Positions 1-7,100 of a stretch of 12,253 nucleotides of DNA are shown one piece after another. Positions within the stretch are counted from its first letter, which is position 1. Every line of letters begins with the position of its first letter. Source of the DNA: an uncultured Mycoplasmatota bacterium (GTDB lineage Bacteria; Bacillota_I; Bacilli_A; RF39; UBA660); NCBI GenBank assembly GCA_948472605.1, contig CAOKUH010000044.1:1-12253 (forward strand), in the 5' to 3' direction. Made by a program: the position numbers and the translations under genes. Below the pieces are notes generated by a model that was not told the DNA's origin, did not search any database, and worked only from the letters and a program-made list of their open reading frames with translations.

Positions 1-124
1 ATTATATAGTATCTTTTTTATTAATCAAATATAAATATGATTATAATTAATTCTTTTATGGAATAGAGAATAATTAGTTTGATATAAAAAAGTTGTTGTA
101 AAATATATCTAATATTTTGAAATA

Positions 125-133
125 TGTTATAAT
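125..133 (+). promoter_or_regulatory. Extended -10 promoter for the GyrI-like gene
   Basis: TGTTATAAT is a perfect extended -10 element (TG, one base, TATAAT) lying 39 bases before the preferred start codon at 173. No good -35 hexamer sits 16-18 bases upstream, which is common for extended -10 promoters. The assignment rests on the motif match and position only. Confidence 0.55.
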
Positions 134-172
134 AAACGTAAATTAAAGTATTTTTTAGATTGGATGTGTAAT

Positions 173-829
173 ATGGCTTTTGATTATAAGAAAGAATATA
201 AGGAATTTTATATGCCAAAAAATAAACCTAGTATTATAGAAATTCCCAAAATGAATTATATCGCAGTTAGAGGTTCAGGTAATCCTAATGAAGAAAATGG
301 AGATTATAAAAAAACAATAGGTTTATTATATGGCATTGCTTATACAATAAAAATGAGTTATAAAGGTAGTCATAAAATAGATGGTTTTTTTGAATATGTT
401 GTTCCACCTCTTGAAGGTTTTTGGTGGCAAGATGGTATGAAGGGAACTATTGATTATAATAATAAAGATGCAATGCGTTTTATATCAGTAATTAGACTTC
501 CTGATTTTGTAACAAAGAGTGAATTTGATTGGGCTATAGAAGAAGCAACAAAAAAGAAAAAAGAAGATTTTTCAAGAGTTGAATTTTTAACTTATGATGA
601 GGGAATATGTGTTCAATGCATGCATTTAGGGTCCTATGATGATGAGCTTACAACAATTAATTTGATGCATAATTATATGAAAGAAAATGGATATGAATTA
701 GATATTACTGATACTAGATATCATCATGAAATATATTTAAGTGATCCAAGAAAATGCGATGTAAGTAAATTAAAGACAGTAATAAGGCATCCAATTAAGA
801 AAATAGAAAATTCGGATTTTGAAAAGTGA
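173..829 (+). CDS. GyrI-like small-molecule-binding domain protein
   Basis: This 218-residue soluble protein looks like a stand-alone GyrI-like small-molecule-binding protein (COG4832-type, SHS2/AraC effector-binding fold). It starts with the FDYKKEYKEFY stretch I associate with the family. It continues with PKMNYIAVRGSGNPNE, a GLLYGIAYTIKMSYKG segment and the EGFWWQ motif (E81, W84, W85). The C-terminal half holds a second, similar sub-domain. There is no DNA-binding domain, so it is not an AraC or MerR regulator. Some members of this superfamily hydrolyse cyclopropanoid DNA-alkylating toxins; whether this one does is unknown. An in-frame ATG at 164 adds three residues, but ATG 173 is preferred. 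GGATGTG at 162-168 matches GGAGGTG in 6 of 7 bases at proper spacing, and the family pattern begins with MAFDYK. The gene ends in TGA and no clear terminator follows. Fold assignment is confident; substrate is unknown. Confidence 0.88.
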   Translation: MAFDYKKEYKEFYMPKNKPSIIEIPKMNYIAVRGSGNPNEENGDYKKTIGLLYGIAYTIKMSYKGSHKIDGFFEYVVPPLEGFWWQDGMKGTIDYNNKDAMRFISVIRLPDFVTKSEFDWAIEEATKKKKEDFSRVEFLTYDEGICVQCMHLGSYDDELTTINLMHNYMKENGYELDITDTRYHHEIYLSDPRKCDVSKLKTVIRHPIKKIENSDFEK

Positions 830-874
830 GATAATTATATATATATTGAAATATTGTACCAACTAAAATGTTAA

Positions 875-1015
875 CTATTTATTAAAAGCTTTTTTATATA
901 GGCAATATTTGTTCCTTTGATATTTTTTTACACATCCATTTGTTAGTGTTGAACTAACACCTGCAAATCTACATATCACATTATCTTGATTTAAAACAAT
1001 AAATTGTAAGTTATT
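875..1015 (-). pseudogene. Possible decayed 46-codon coding remnant
   Basis: The minus strand is open from just after a TGA (1016-1018) to a TAG at 875-877. It reads as a plausible protein tail with motifs such as NQDNVICRFAGVSS and KKYQRNKYCLYKK, including three cysteines. It has no ATG and no ribosome binding site, and it lies just downstream of the small membrane-protein gene on the same strand. It could be the tail of a lost gene or a chance open frame. I recognise no family. Confidence 0.22.
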
Positions 1016-1028
1016 TCAAAAATATTTT

Positions 1029-1283
1029 TTATTTAGGGTTAATAAATGGTAATATTAATAAGGTTAATAAAATAATGAACATTATAATGAAAAAATAACC
1101 AATAATATTTTTTAACTTAATTAAATTAATAGCTAGAAAGAGTATAAAAGTACATAAACTTATAATCACAATATAATATATGAGAATGTATGGCAATCTT
1201 TTTTTTATATTATTTTTTTTATTAAAAGCTTTATCAACAATTAATTCATTTAATATATCTAATATAACTTCAAATGCTTCCAT
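1029..1283 (-). CDS. Small two-helix membrane protein, function unknown
   Basis: This 84-residue protein has a short acidic N-terminus (residues 1-20), a basic stretch (NKKNNIKKR, about 21-29) and two hydrophobic helices at about 31-55 and 59-81. It should be an integral membrane protein with a short loop between the helices and, by the positive-inside rule, a cytoplasmic N-terminus. AAAGGTG lies seven bases before the ATG, a good ribosome binding site that supports a real gene over a chance AT-rich frame. A TATAAT box lies about 50 bases upstream. No enzymatic motif is seen and I recognise no family. It is not coupled to its neighbours. It could be a holin-like or regulatory small membrane protein, but nothing in the sequence decides this. 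Confidence 0.65.
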   Translation of the reverse strand: MEAFEVILDILNELIVDKAFNKKNNIKKRLPYILIYYIVIISLCTFILFLAINLIKLKNIIGYFFIIMFIILLTLLILPFINPK

Positions 1284-1329
1284 AATTCACCTTTAAATAT
1301 CTCTATTTCTATATGATTTTGATAATCTA

Positions 1330-1335
1330 ATTATA
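1330..1335 (-). promoter_or_regulatory. Candidate -10 box for the small membrane protein
   Basis: On the minus strand this is a perfect TATAAT, about 47 bases before the start codon at 1283. The -35 position is weak (ATTAAA-like at 17 bases), so the call rests on the -10 box and on the good ribosome binding site downstream. Confidence 0.35.
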
Positions 1336-1638
1336 CTACTCCTAATAATTTTTTAATAGAGCAAATTAATAAAAAATGTTATAAGATAGATTATGTTCTT
1401 GTTTTTATTATTAACGAAGTTAATTTTCCATTTATCCAAGTATTTTCTACAACTTTTATCTCATGTGTTAGCATTATTTAGTCATATTCTAATTTTTCAA
1501 TACTTCGTTAGAATGTTTTTTTAAGTATCTTCATATTTTTTAAGACTATATTTATATCATTAGCATCTCTTAATTGAGCGAGATTTTAATGCAGATGGAG
1601 CTCAATCTTCGTGGAGAAAAAGTTGTTAATGATACTAT

Positions 1639-1721
1639 AAGAATGTACAAAAAGAGGAAAATAGATATGTACAAAAATGAGAATGAAATGTACATCAAGA
1701 AGATCTTTAAAGTACATTCTT
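1639..1721. repeat. Inverted repeat enclosing ATGTAC repeats
   Basis: AAGAATGTAC (1639-1648) is exactly complementary to GTACATTCTT (1712-1721). Between the arms ATGTAC recurs at 1667-1672 and 1688-1693, so the hexamer occurs at 1643, 1667 and 1688, spacing 24 and 21. Two of the copies continue as ACAAAAA. The right arm runs into a T-tract. It could be a binding-site cluster, a mobile-element end or a folded RNA. Confidence 0.4.
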
Positions 1722-1784
1722 TTTTGATATATTAATCTCTAGAAATGGAGGTGAAAAAATCAAAAATTTGAAAGGAGAATTACT

Positions 1785-1881
1785 ATGCTTGAAAACGAAT
1801 GATTTATGACCAAGAGGATAAGTATAAAGCAATAGATGATATATTAGTTATTATAATTATGATAGACTTAAAGTGAAATAA
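1785..1881 (+). pseudogene. Frameshifted remnant of a small gene
   Basis: A strong ribosome binding site, AAAGGAG, precedes an ATG at 1785. The frame stops after five codons (MLENE then TGA). A one-base shift gives a continuation, IYDQEDKYKAIDDIL, and a second shift gives SYYNYDRLKVK and a TAA at 1879-1881. A good start signal plus coherent peptide across three frames suggests a recently broken small gene. The family is not recognised. The short length keeps confidence low. Confidence 0.32.
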
Positions 1882-1918
1882 AAAGGATTGTCTTATGTAA
1901 ATTACAGGTTACAATCCT
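1875..1918 (-). terminator. Rho-independent terminator of the lipoprotein transcript
   Basis: Read on the minus strand, AGGATTGT (from 1911-1918) pairs perfectly with ACAATCCT (from 1884-1891) across a 19-base loop and is followed by TTTTATTT. It lies about 230 bases past the lipoprotein stop codon, so that transcript would have a long 3' untranslated region unless the weaker hairpin at 2107-2141 ends it first. Confidence 0.6.
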
Positions 1919-1947
1919 CTAATTAAAAACTATTCAACTTTTAAGGT

Positions 1948-2034
1948 TCAGTTCAGTACTTCATTATTATCGAATAAAAAGTTCGAGTAACTATCACACT
2001 GGTCGATTACAGAGCCTATTTTAAACTCTTGCAT
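1948..2034 (-). other. Short ORF in the lipoprotein 3' region
   Basis: An ATG at 2034 opens 28 codons (start MQEFKIGSVIDQ, end FLFDNNEVLN) to a TGA at 1948. The frame is open 15 codons further upstream (RFDIHQSTF precedes the ATG). No ribosome binding site is visible. It sits between the lipoprotein gene and the terminator on the same strand. It may be the tail of a decayed gene or a chance frame. Confidence 0.22.
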
Positions 2035-2106
2035 AAAAGTAGACTGATGGATATCAAATCTGCTTATATTATAGTGTGTTTACTAACTCAGTATTAATTT
2101 TCTGCA

Positions 2107-2141
2107 AAAATCCATTAGTTATAAAATTTTTTTTGGATTTT
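2107..2141 (-). terminator. Candidate weak terminator just after the lipoprotein gene
   Basis: AAAATCCA and TGGATTTT form an 8-bp inverted repeat around a 19-base AT-rich loop, nine bases past the stop codon. On the minus strand the second arm runs into five T's and then TGCAG. The stem is AT-rich and the T-run short, so termination may be partial. Confidence 0.38.
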
Positions 2142-2149
2142 AGTTTAAT

Positions 2150-3424
2150 TTATTTTATAGATAATGTAAGTATCTTTTTATTTTGTAAACTTTGTTCCAA
2201 ACTTTGAAGTTCTTCAAGTGTAAATGCCTGAGTATTTACACTATCTTCATAACCATTTTTTATTAAAAATTCATTTAATGGTAGTATTCCATCTTCAGCA
2301 ATTTCACTATTTGCAATGTATGCTACGCCATTTTCTGGTTCATAGTAACATAGAGTATATCCATTTTCATCTATAATAAGATTAGCGACTTCTGTATTAG
2401 ATCCCAGCTCACTATAATTAAACACTGTTTTATCCTCATTTGCATAGGTAAGCAATAATATATGATTTTTTTTGGTATCCTCGGTTTCTCCAAAATTCAT
2501 CAATTTGGAAGTGTCCAATACTAATATTTGTTCTTCACTATATTTTTGCTCTAAAGTGCGTAAGTCTATTGAATCATTTATATTAAAGGTTACATCTTTA
2601 TGAAAAACTTGTCTTGCATAATCTAAGATTACTCTTAATTCCTCAGAGGTATAATTTTCTTTTCTATTAGATAATGGTATATATTCACATAATGGTGCCC
2701 ATTTTAGTGAAGAAATAAATTCATAATAACTTTTTAGATGTGTTCCTGTAAAAAAGTCATAGATTTCAGATGATATAAATGGATAATTTTTGTGTTTTAC
2801 AAGATATAATTCTTCTTTTCCATTTTCATCTTTTCCAACAAGCAAATGTAAATAGGCAGCATTATATTCTTCTTTTTGAGGCACCTCAACAGGACAATCA
2901 ACATATCTTGAAACCGGATACTCTGAATCAGAAATACTACAACCAACGATTTGAGAATATAATTCCATTATTTCTAATTCAGTATATTCCTCTTTTAGCT
3001 CCTCTACATCTAGATACTTTACTAATTCTGTAACCTTATTAACTCTTTCTATTGTACAACCTGTTTTTAATTCTAAATAATAAACCTTTGTAAGTGTGTT
3101 ATATGGTCTTGCTAAATAAGTCTTCGTATTGCCTGATAATGTTGTAGCAGTTACAACACAAATATTTTTAGCACTATAATGTTTTATATTATTGATTTCA
3201 TTAGTATTTTCTTCTAATTCAGCAACGATTTTTAAATCATTTATACTAGAATTTTCATTATTGATTTCATTAGTGTTTTCTTCTAATTCAGCATCAATTT
3301 TTAAAACATTTACACTAGAATTTTCATTTTGACTTTGTTCAGAATTTTTACATCCAGTCATACTAATAGCCATAACTCCAGCTAAGGCAAAAGATGTCAA
3401 TCTTTTTTTTATTTGTTTGTTCAT
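2150..3424 (-). CDS. Surface lipoprotein of unknown function with repeated modules
   Basis: This 424-residue lipoprotein precursor begins with a basic N-region and hydrophobic core and has a lipobox ending SMTGC, with Cys25 as the predicted lipidated residue. It should be anchored outside the cytoplasmic membrane. Residues 33-78 are two near-identical 23-residue acidic linker repeats. Three diverged modules follow, at about 86-160, 191-272 and 321-413. Each opens with a hydrophobic beta strand (NICVVTATTL, YLHLLVGKD, HILLLTYANED), continues through a YL or YY strand region and closes with a helix marked by T.EE/EL (YTELEIMEL, YTSEELRVIL, FTLEELQSL). No catalytic motif or known domain is recognised. 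A GTG five codons upstream (3439) is in frame, but the Shine-Dalgarno GAGGAG overlaps it and sits eight bases before ATG 3424, so 3424 is the start. It appears monocistronic with its own promoter. Confidence 0.82.
   Translation of the reverse strand: MNKQIKKRLTSFALAGVMAISMTGCKNSEQSQNENSSVNVLKIDAELEENTNEINNENSSINDLKIVAELEENTNEINNIKHYSAKNICVVTATTLSGNTKTYLARPYNTLTKVYYLELKTGCTIERVNKVTELVKYLDVEELKEEYTELEIMELYSQIVGCSISDSEYPVSRYVDCPVEVPQKEEYNAAYLHLLVGKDENGKEELYLVKHKNYPFISSEIYDFFTGTHLKSYYEFISSLKWAPLCEYIPLSNRKENYTSEELRVILDYARQVFHKDVTFNINDSIDLRTLEQKYSEEQILVLDTSKLMNFGETEDTKKNHILLLTYANEDKTVFNYSELGSNTEVANLIIDENGYTLCYYEPENGVAYIANSEIAEDGILPLNEFLIKNGYEDSVNTQAFTLEELQSLEQSLQNKKILTLSIK
3189..3326. repeat. Two tandem 69-bp repeats inside the lipoprotein gene
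   Basis: Copies at 3189-3257 and 3258-3326 are adjacent, in frame and differ at only a few bases. Each encodes 23 residues of the form NENSS.N.LKI.AELEEN followed by TNEIN. They form an extended acidic spacer between the lipid anchor and the first module. Confidence 0.85.
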
Positions 3425-3457
3425 AATTATTCTCCTCACCCAAATTAACTAACGATT

Positions 3458-3485
3458 ATTATACACAGAAATCAAATTTTATCAA
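3458..3485 (-). promoter_or_regulatory. SigA-type promoter of the lipoprotein gene
   Basis: On the minus strand TTGATA and TATAAT are separated by 16 bases, with TG two bases before the -10. The -10 box lies 33 bases upstream of ATG 3424, giving a short leader that contains the GAGGAG ribosome binding site. Confidence 0.72.
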
Positions 3486-3534
3486 GAATTTCAGATTTTT
3501 TACTCAAAAAAACTTATAAAAAAGATAACAGGAT

Positions 3535-3618
3535 ATGAGAAAACACTACGAAATCTTAGTAAAGGCTTTTTATCGCTTTTTGATGCACCAAGACCTATTT
3601 TGTACTTGTGAAATGTAA
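3535..3618 (+). other. 27-codon ORF, possible leader peptide
   Basis: An ATG directly behind ACAGGAT opens 27 codons to a TAA at 3616-3618, starting MRKHYEILVKAF and ending LFCTCEM. The ORF runs through the left arm of the hairpin at 3590-3635 and stops at its loop. It is followed at once by a terminator and then the gene pair at 3773. This layout resembles a translated leader in front of an attenuator. The ribosome binding site is too close to the ATG to be strong and no clear promoter precedes it. It could equally be the end of a lost gene. Confidence 0.35.
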
Positions 3619-3635
3619 GTGCAAAAATATGTCTT
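3590..3635 (+). other. Long intergenic hairpin
   Basis: The 18-base left arm 3590-3607 pairs with the 19-base right arm 3617-3635 around a nine-base loop. The only flaws are one C/T mismatch, one bulged A and one G-U pair. It lies ten bases before the terminator stem. It may be a leader RNA element, a small-RNA body or a mobile-element end. Confidence 0.6.
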
Positions 3636-3644
3636 TGTATAAAA

Positions 3645-3687
3645 GAGAGAATATGAATTGTGGTTTATTCATACTCTCATTTTTTAT
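3645..3687 (+). terminator. Rho-independent terminator (attenuator candidate)
   Basis: GAGAG plus TATGAAT on the left pairs with ATTCATACTCTC on the right, a 12-bp stem interrupted by a two-base bulge, followed by ATTTTTTATTT. No intact plus-strand gene precedes it within the window, so it ends either a short leader or small RNA, or a transcript from a lost gene. Confidence 0.72.
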
Positions 3688-3741
3688 TTGCTTATTTTTG
3701 GAATATTAAATATCCCAAAAGTATAAAAAATCTAAAAAAAA

Positions 3742-3752
3742 TATGATAAAAT
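3742..3752 (+). promoter_or_regulatory. Extended -10 promoter for the 3773-8795 gene pair
   Basis: TATGATAAAAT contains TG, one base, then TAAAAT, a good extended -10, 20 bases before ATG 3773. Transcription would start at about 3759, just ahead of the AGGTGAT ribosome binding site. No -35 consensus is seen. If it is used, the terminator at 3645 insulates the pair instead of regulating it. Confidence 0.45.
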
Positions 3753-3772
3753 GGTATTGTAGGTGATGATAG

Positions 3773-4153
3773 ATGAACTATAAATATCAAAAAAGACAAA
3801 TATTTGGAAGAAGATTAAAAGTTCCTAAGAATATATTATCAAGAATTTATAATTGCACCCTTTCTTTTAGCGAGTTTATTGAATATGAATTAGATGATAA
3901 GATTCCAATAACTTGCTTAAATGGACAAGATAGACATATAGTTGAAAAATTCGGAGTTGAAAAAGCAAAAACATTAGATTGGGAGTTGCTAAGCAAACGA
4001 GTATATTATAATAATATCAATTTTAGGGAATTATTAATGAGTATTGATACATCGGTTGAAGATTTAAATACAAATTTATATGAATTAGTAAAAGATCAAA
4101 CCAAGCGATTATTCTTCAAGAATGAAAGAAGTTTATCAAGAGCGATTATTTGA
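3773..4153 (+). CDS. Small protein upstream of, and overlapping, the giant gene
   Basis: This 126-residue protein is basic at its N-terminus (KYQKRQIFGRRLKVPKN) and mostly helical by composition, with no signal peptide or membrane segment. AGGTGAT, an exact match to the anti-Shine-Dalgarno partner, precedes the ATG, so initiation here is well supported. Its last 32 bases overlap the giant gene, which lies in the +1 frame. The next gene lacks a ribosome binding site. The two frames may therefore be one coding sequence split by a frameshift, with this segment as the true N-terminal domain of the giant protein. Otherwise it is a separate, translationally coupled partner. I recognise no family or catalytic motif. 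Confidence 0.7.
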   Translation: MNYKYQKRQIFGRRLKVPKNILSRIYNCTLSFSEFIEYELDDKIPITCLNGQDRHIVEKFGVEKAKTLDWELLSKRVYYNNINFRELLMSIDTSVEDLNTNLYELVKDQTKRLFFKNERSLSRAII

Positions 4154-7100
4154 AATATCACAAGATAATGACGATAACTTAAATTATGAAAAAAGAAGAT
4201 TTAATGATGGTGAGATTTCACTTGAAGATTTAGTTCGTAATTGGGATTTATATAAAGAAAAAGATTTAAGTTATTGTTTGCAAAATGATAGATATAATGA
4301 ACTTAATATAACTAATAATCAATTAAAAGATTTTATGATTAAATTTGAAAATATATCTAGATTGATACTTGATAATACTAATATTTATCAATTTATTTAC
4401 GAAATTAATGATACAAAAAGTGAATCAGAAAAACAAGAATACATAAAACAAATCACAGATAATATTCTAGAAAAATCGATTAGGAGAAGATATCAGCAAA
4501 TTATTGAATTGTCTAATACTGAATATAAAGAATTATTTAAATATTCATCAATGCAAGATTATTTAAAAAGTGCTAACCCATATAGAGAATATGATATAGA
4601 TAAAATTTTTGAAGAATTAAAAAATTTGCCCCAAGACTATATATTTGATATTCCAATACCTTTTGATGCCTTAAATAATTCAGATGTATTAAGTTTTATT
4701 GGTACTTATGGACTTAAAAATGTTGTTGATTTTGATAATGAATGTGGACATTTCTTTACTAAAAATAATTGTCAAATGTTAAAGTTAATGAATGATATGT
4801 ATTTACATTATGGAGTAAATGAACATGATTCTAATAAAAAAATTTATACTATAAATCCGTATGATGAAAATGGAAATTATGTTGATAGACCATATACAAA
4901 AGATGAGTTTTATGAAGCAATGAAAAGAATGGTAATATATGGTCCAAGTGATTTTAACTATATTGATAAAGCTCCTGATTATAGAGATATGACTGGTGAA
5001 TTTAGAATAAGAAATGAACAACTATTCATTTCAGAACAAGCACCAGAAGAATTGCAAAAACAATTTTATACTAAAAATATTACTCCCCAACTTTTAGTAG
5101 AGCATCCTGATTATATAACATATTTAAATGGTAAAGATTTAGGATCTTGCTTTAGATTAAGAGAAATTTATGTAGATGGGAGTAACGCTTTATATGGTTA
5201 TGAAAATCTTTATAATTTTATTGGAGAGAGAATGAATTTTAATGGTACAATGAGTTTTATTACAGAATATAGAGATGTATTTGATATTGTTTTTGATAGA
5301 AGCATGAATGATAGTTATCAGTATGAAATAAAATTTTCTAAAGAGGATACTATTGGTGAAATACAAAGAAGAATAAATGAGTCTTTTAGAAGACTTATAA
5401 TTGAGAAAGGTATAGTATATCCTAAAATTGTACCACAAAACTTAATAGCAAATTATCCTTCGATGTTTTTAAGTTCAGATTCTCCAAAAGAGTTACAGGA
5501 AGCATTTTATAACAGAACAATCAATTCTGAATTTATTTTATCAAATCAATCCTATAGAGAATTTTTAAAAAATGTTGAATTAGAAATATTATTTAAATAT
5601 ATGCCAGTTAGTGTTATAAATGAAGAACATAGATATATTCAAGTTAATTTAGTTGGTGCTATTAAACAGACATTTGGTTTAGAAGATAGTTTTGATGTAA
5701 TGCTTTTATATGGAAAATATATTGAATCAGTTTTTGAAGCAAATAAATTACAAAATTTTAAATTCAATCCAAATTTTTCAAAAGATGATTTATTAGATGA
5801 GTTAGACAAAACAATTTTACAAACTATTATTGATGGAAATATGAAATATGATGATAATATTCCAAGTCATTTTAAAAACAATAATCCAACATTATTTTTA
5901 AGTTCAGATTCTCCAAAAGAGTTACAGGAAGCATTTTATAACAGAACAATCAATTCTGAATTTATTTTATCAAATCAATCCTATAGAGAATTTTTAAAAA
6001 ATGTTGAATTAGAAATATTATTTAAATATATGCCAGTTAGTGTTATAAATGAAGAACATAGATATATTCAAGTTAATTTAGTTGGTGCTATTAAACAGAC
6101 ATTTGGTTTAGAAGATAGTTTTGATGTAATGCTTTTATATGGAAAATATATTGAATCAGTTTTTGAAGCAAATAAATTACAAAATTTTAAATTCAATCCA
6201 AATTTTTCAAAAGATGATTTATTAGATGAGTTAGACAAAACAATTTTACAAACTATTATTGATGGAAATATGAAATATGATGATAAAATTCCAAGTCATT
6301 TTAAAAACAATAATCCAACATTATTTTTAAGTCAAAATGTACCACAAGATATTCGTAATAAATTTTATAATAGAGAATTTACTTTAAATGACTTTAATAC
6401 AAATTCAGAATTATTAGATATATTTGGAAATACCAATATTGTTTGTGGATTCTCTGAAAATATATCTTGGATGATTCCTTTATTTAATGGTTTAGATAAT
6501 TTGAAAATGGCAAATTATAATAGATTAAAAGCTATTTCGGCATTTTCAAAAATACAAGATGTCGCATTCCAAAATGCTTTTAAAGAATATATTATGGAGT
6601 TTGGTCATAGCATAGACATAGAAAAAATAGAATATGTATCCGAAGTATTATTAAGACTTTCTTTATCAAATTCAAGTGAAATATTTACATTTAGAAAAGA
6701 GTTAGCAACTCAAATATTAAAATCAGTTAATCCAATTAAAAGTTTAAATGAAATTGAAGATGTATTTATCAGAAATAATATTCCAACAGTTGGAAAAATA
6801 TATTCTTGTTTTGAAATATTACATCCAGATTTTCAAGGGTTTAACTTTGATAATTCTAAGGTATCACCTGTACTTAAAAAGTCGTCAACTATGGGTAAAA
6901 AAATCGTTGTATTTTCAGATTTGGTAAAATCGTCTTTTGGTTCAAATAATCGCTCTGTAAATGCTTATCTAAAAAATATTAAGGTTGGTTCTAAATTATA
7001 TGAAAGTATAAAATTAGGACAAATTCAATATGATTCACTTGATGAATCACAAAAGGATGAATTAATCATTTTTAGTAGGCATTTAGCAACTCTTTATAAT

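Larger units (their letters stand above)
1284..2149. other. 866-base region without an intact gene: decayed coding scraps
   Basis: No convincing complete gene is present. Pieces with coding character occur on both strands but are broken by stops. On the minus strand about 1377-1577 a frame reads AQLRDANDINIVLKNMK before a stop, resumes, and later contains VENTWINGKLTS, with two internal stops. On the plus strand an ATG at 1589 (or TTG at 1574) opens 48 codons to a TAA at 1735 (MQMELNLRGEKVVNDTIR at its start), with no ribosome binding site. An isolated GGAGGTG stands at 1747-1753. The region looks like an old insertion or gene graveyard. It ends with the 3' region and terminators of the minus-strand lipoprotein gene. 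Confidence 0.5.

Noticed and set aside
21..218. Minus-strand 65-codon open frame
   Set aside because: Low-complexity I/Y/L composition from AT-rich DNA, overlaps the promoter and start of the GyrI-like gene, and has no supporting ribosome binding site.
2779..3033. Plus-strand 84-codon open frame
   Set aside because: Lies wholly inside the well-supported lipoprotein gene on the other strand and shows no family features.
4803..5438. Minus-strand open frames inside the giant gene (4803-5021, 5190-5438; also 8526-8726)
   Set aside because: Antisense shadows with I/F/Y-rich composition, contained in a continuous 1557-codon gene with clear domains.
5466..6323. CRISPR array or transposon end repeats
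   Set aside because: The repeat is two contiguous 429-bp in-frame coding copies without spacers; no short regularly spaced repeats exist in the window.
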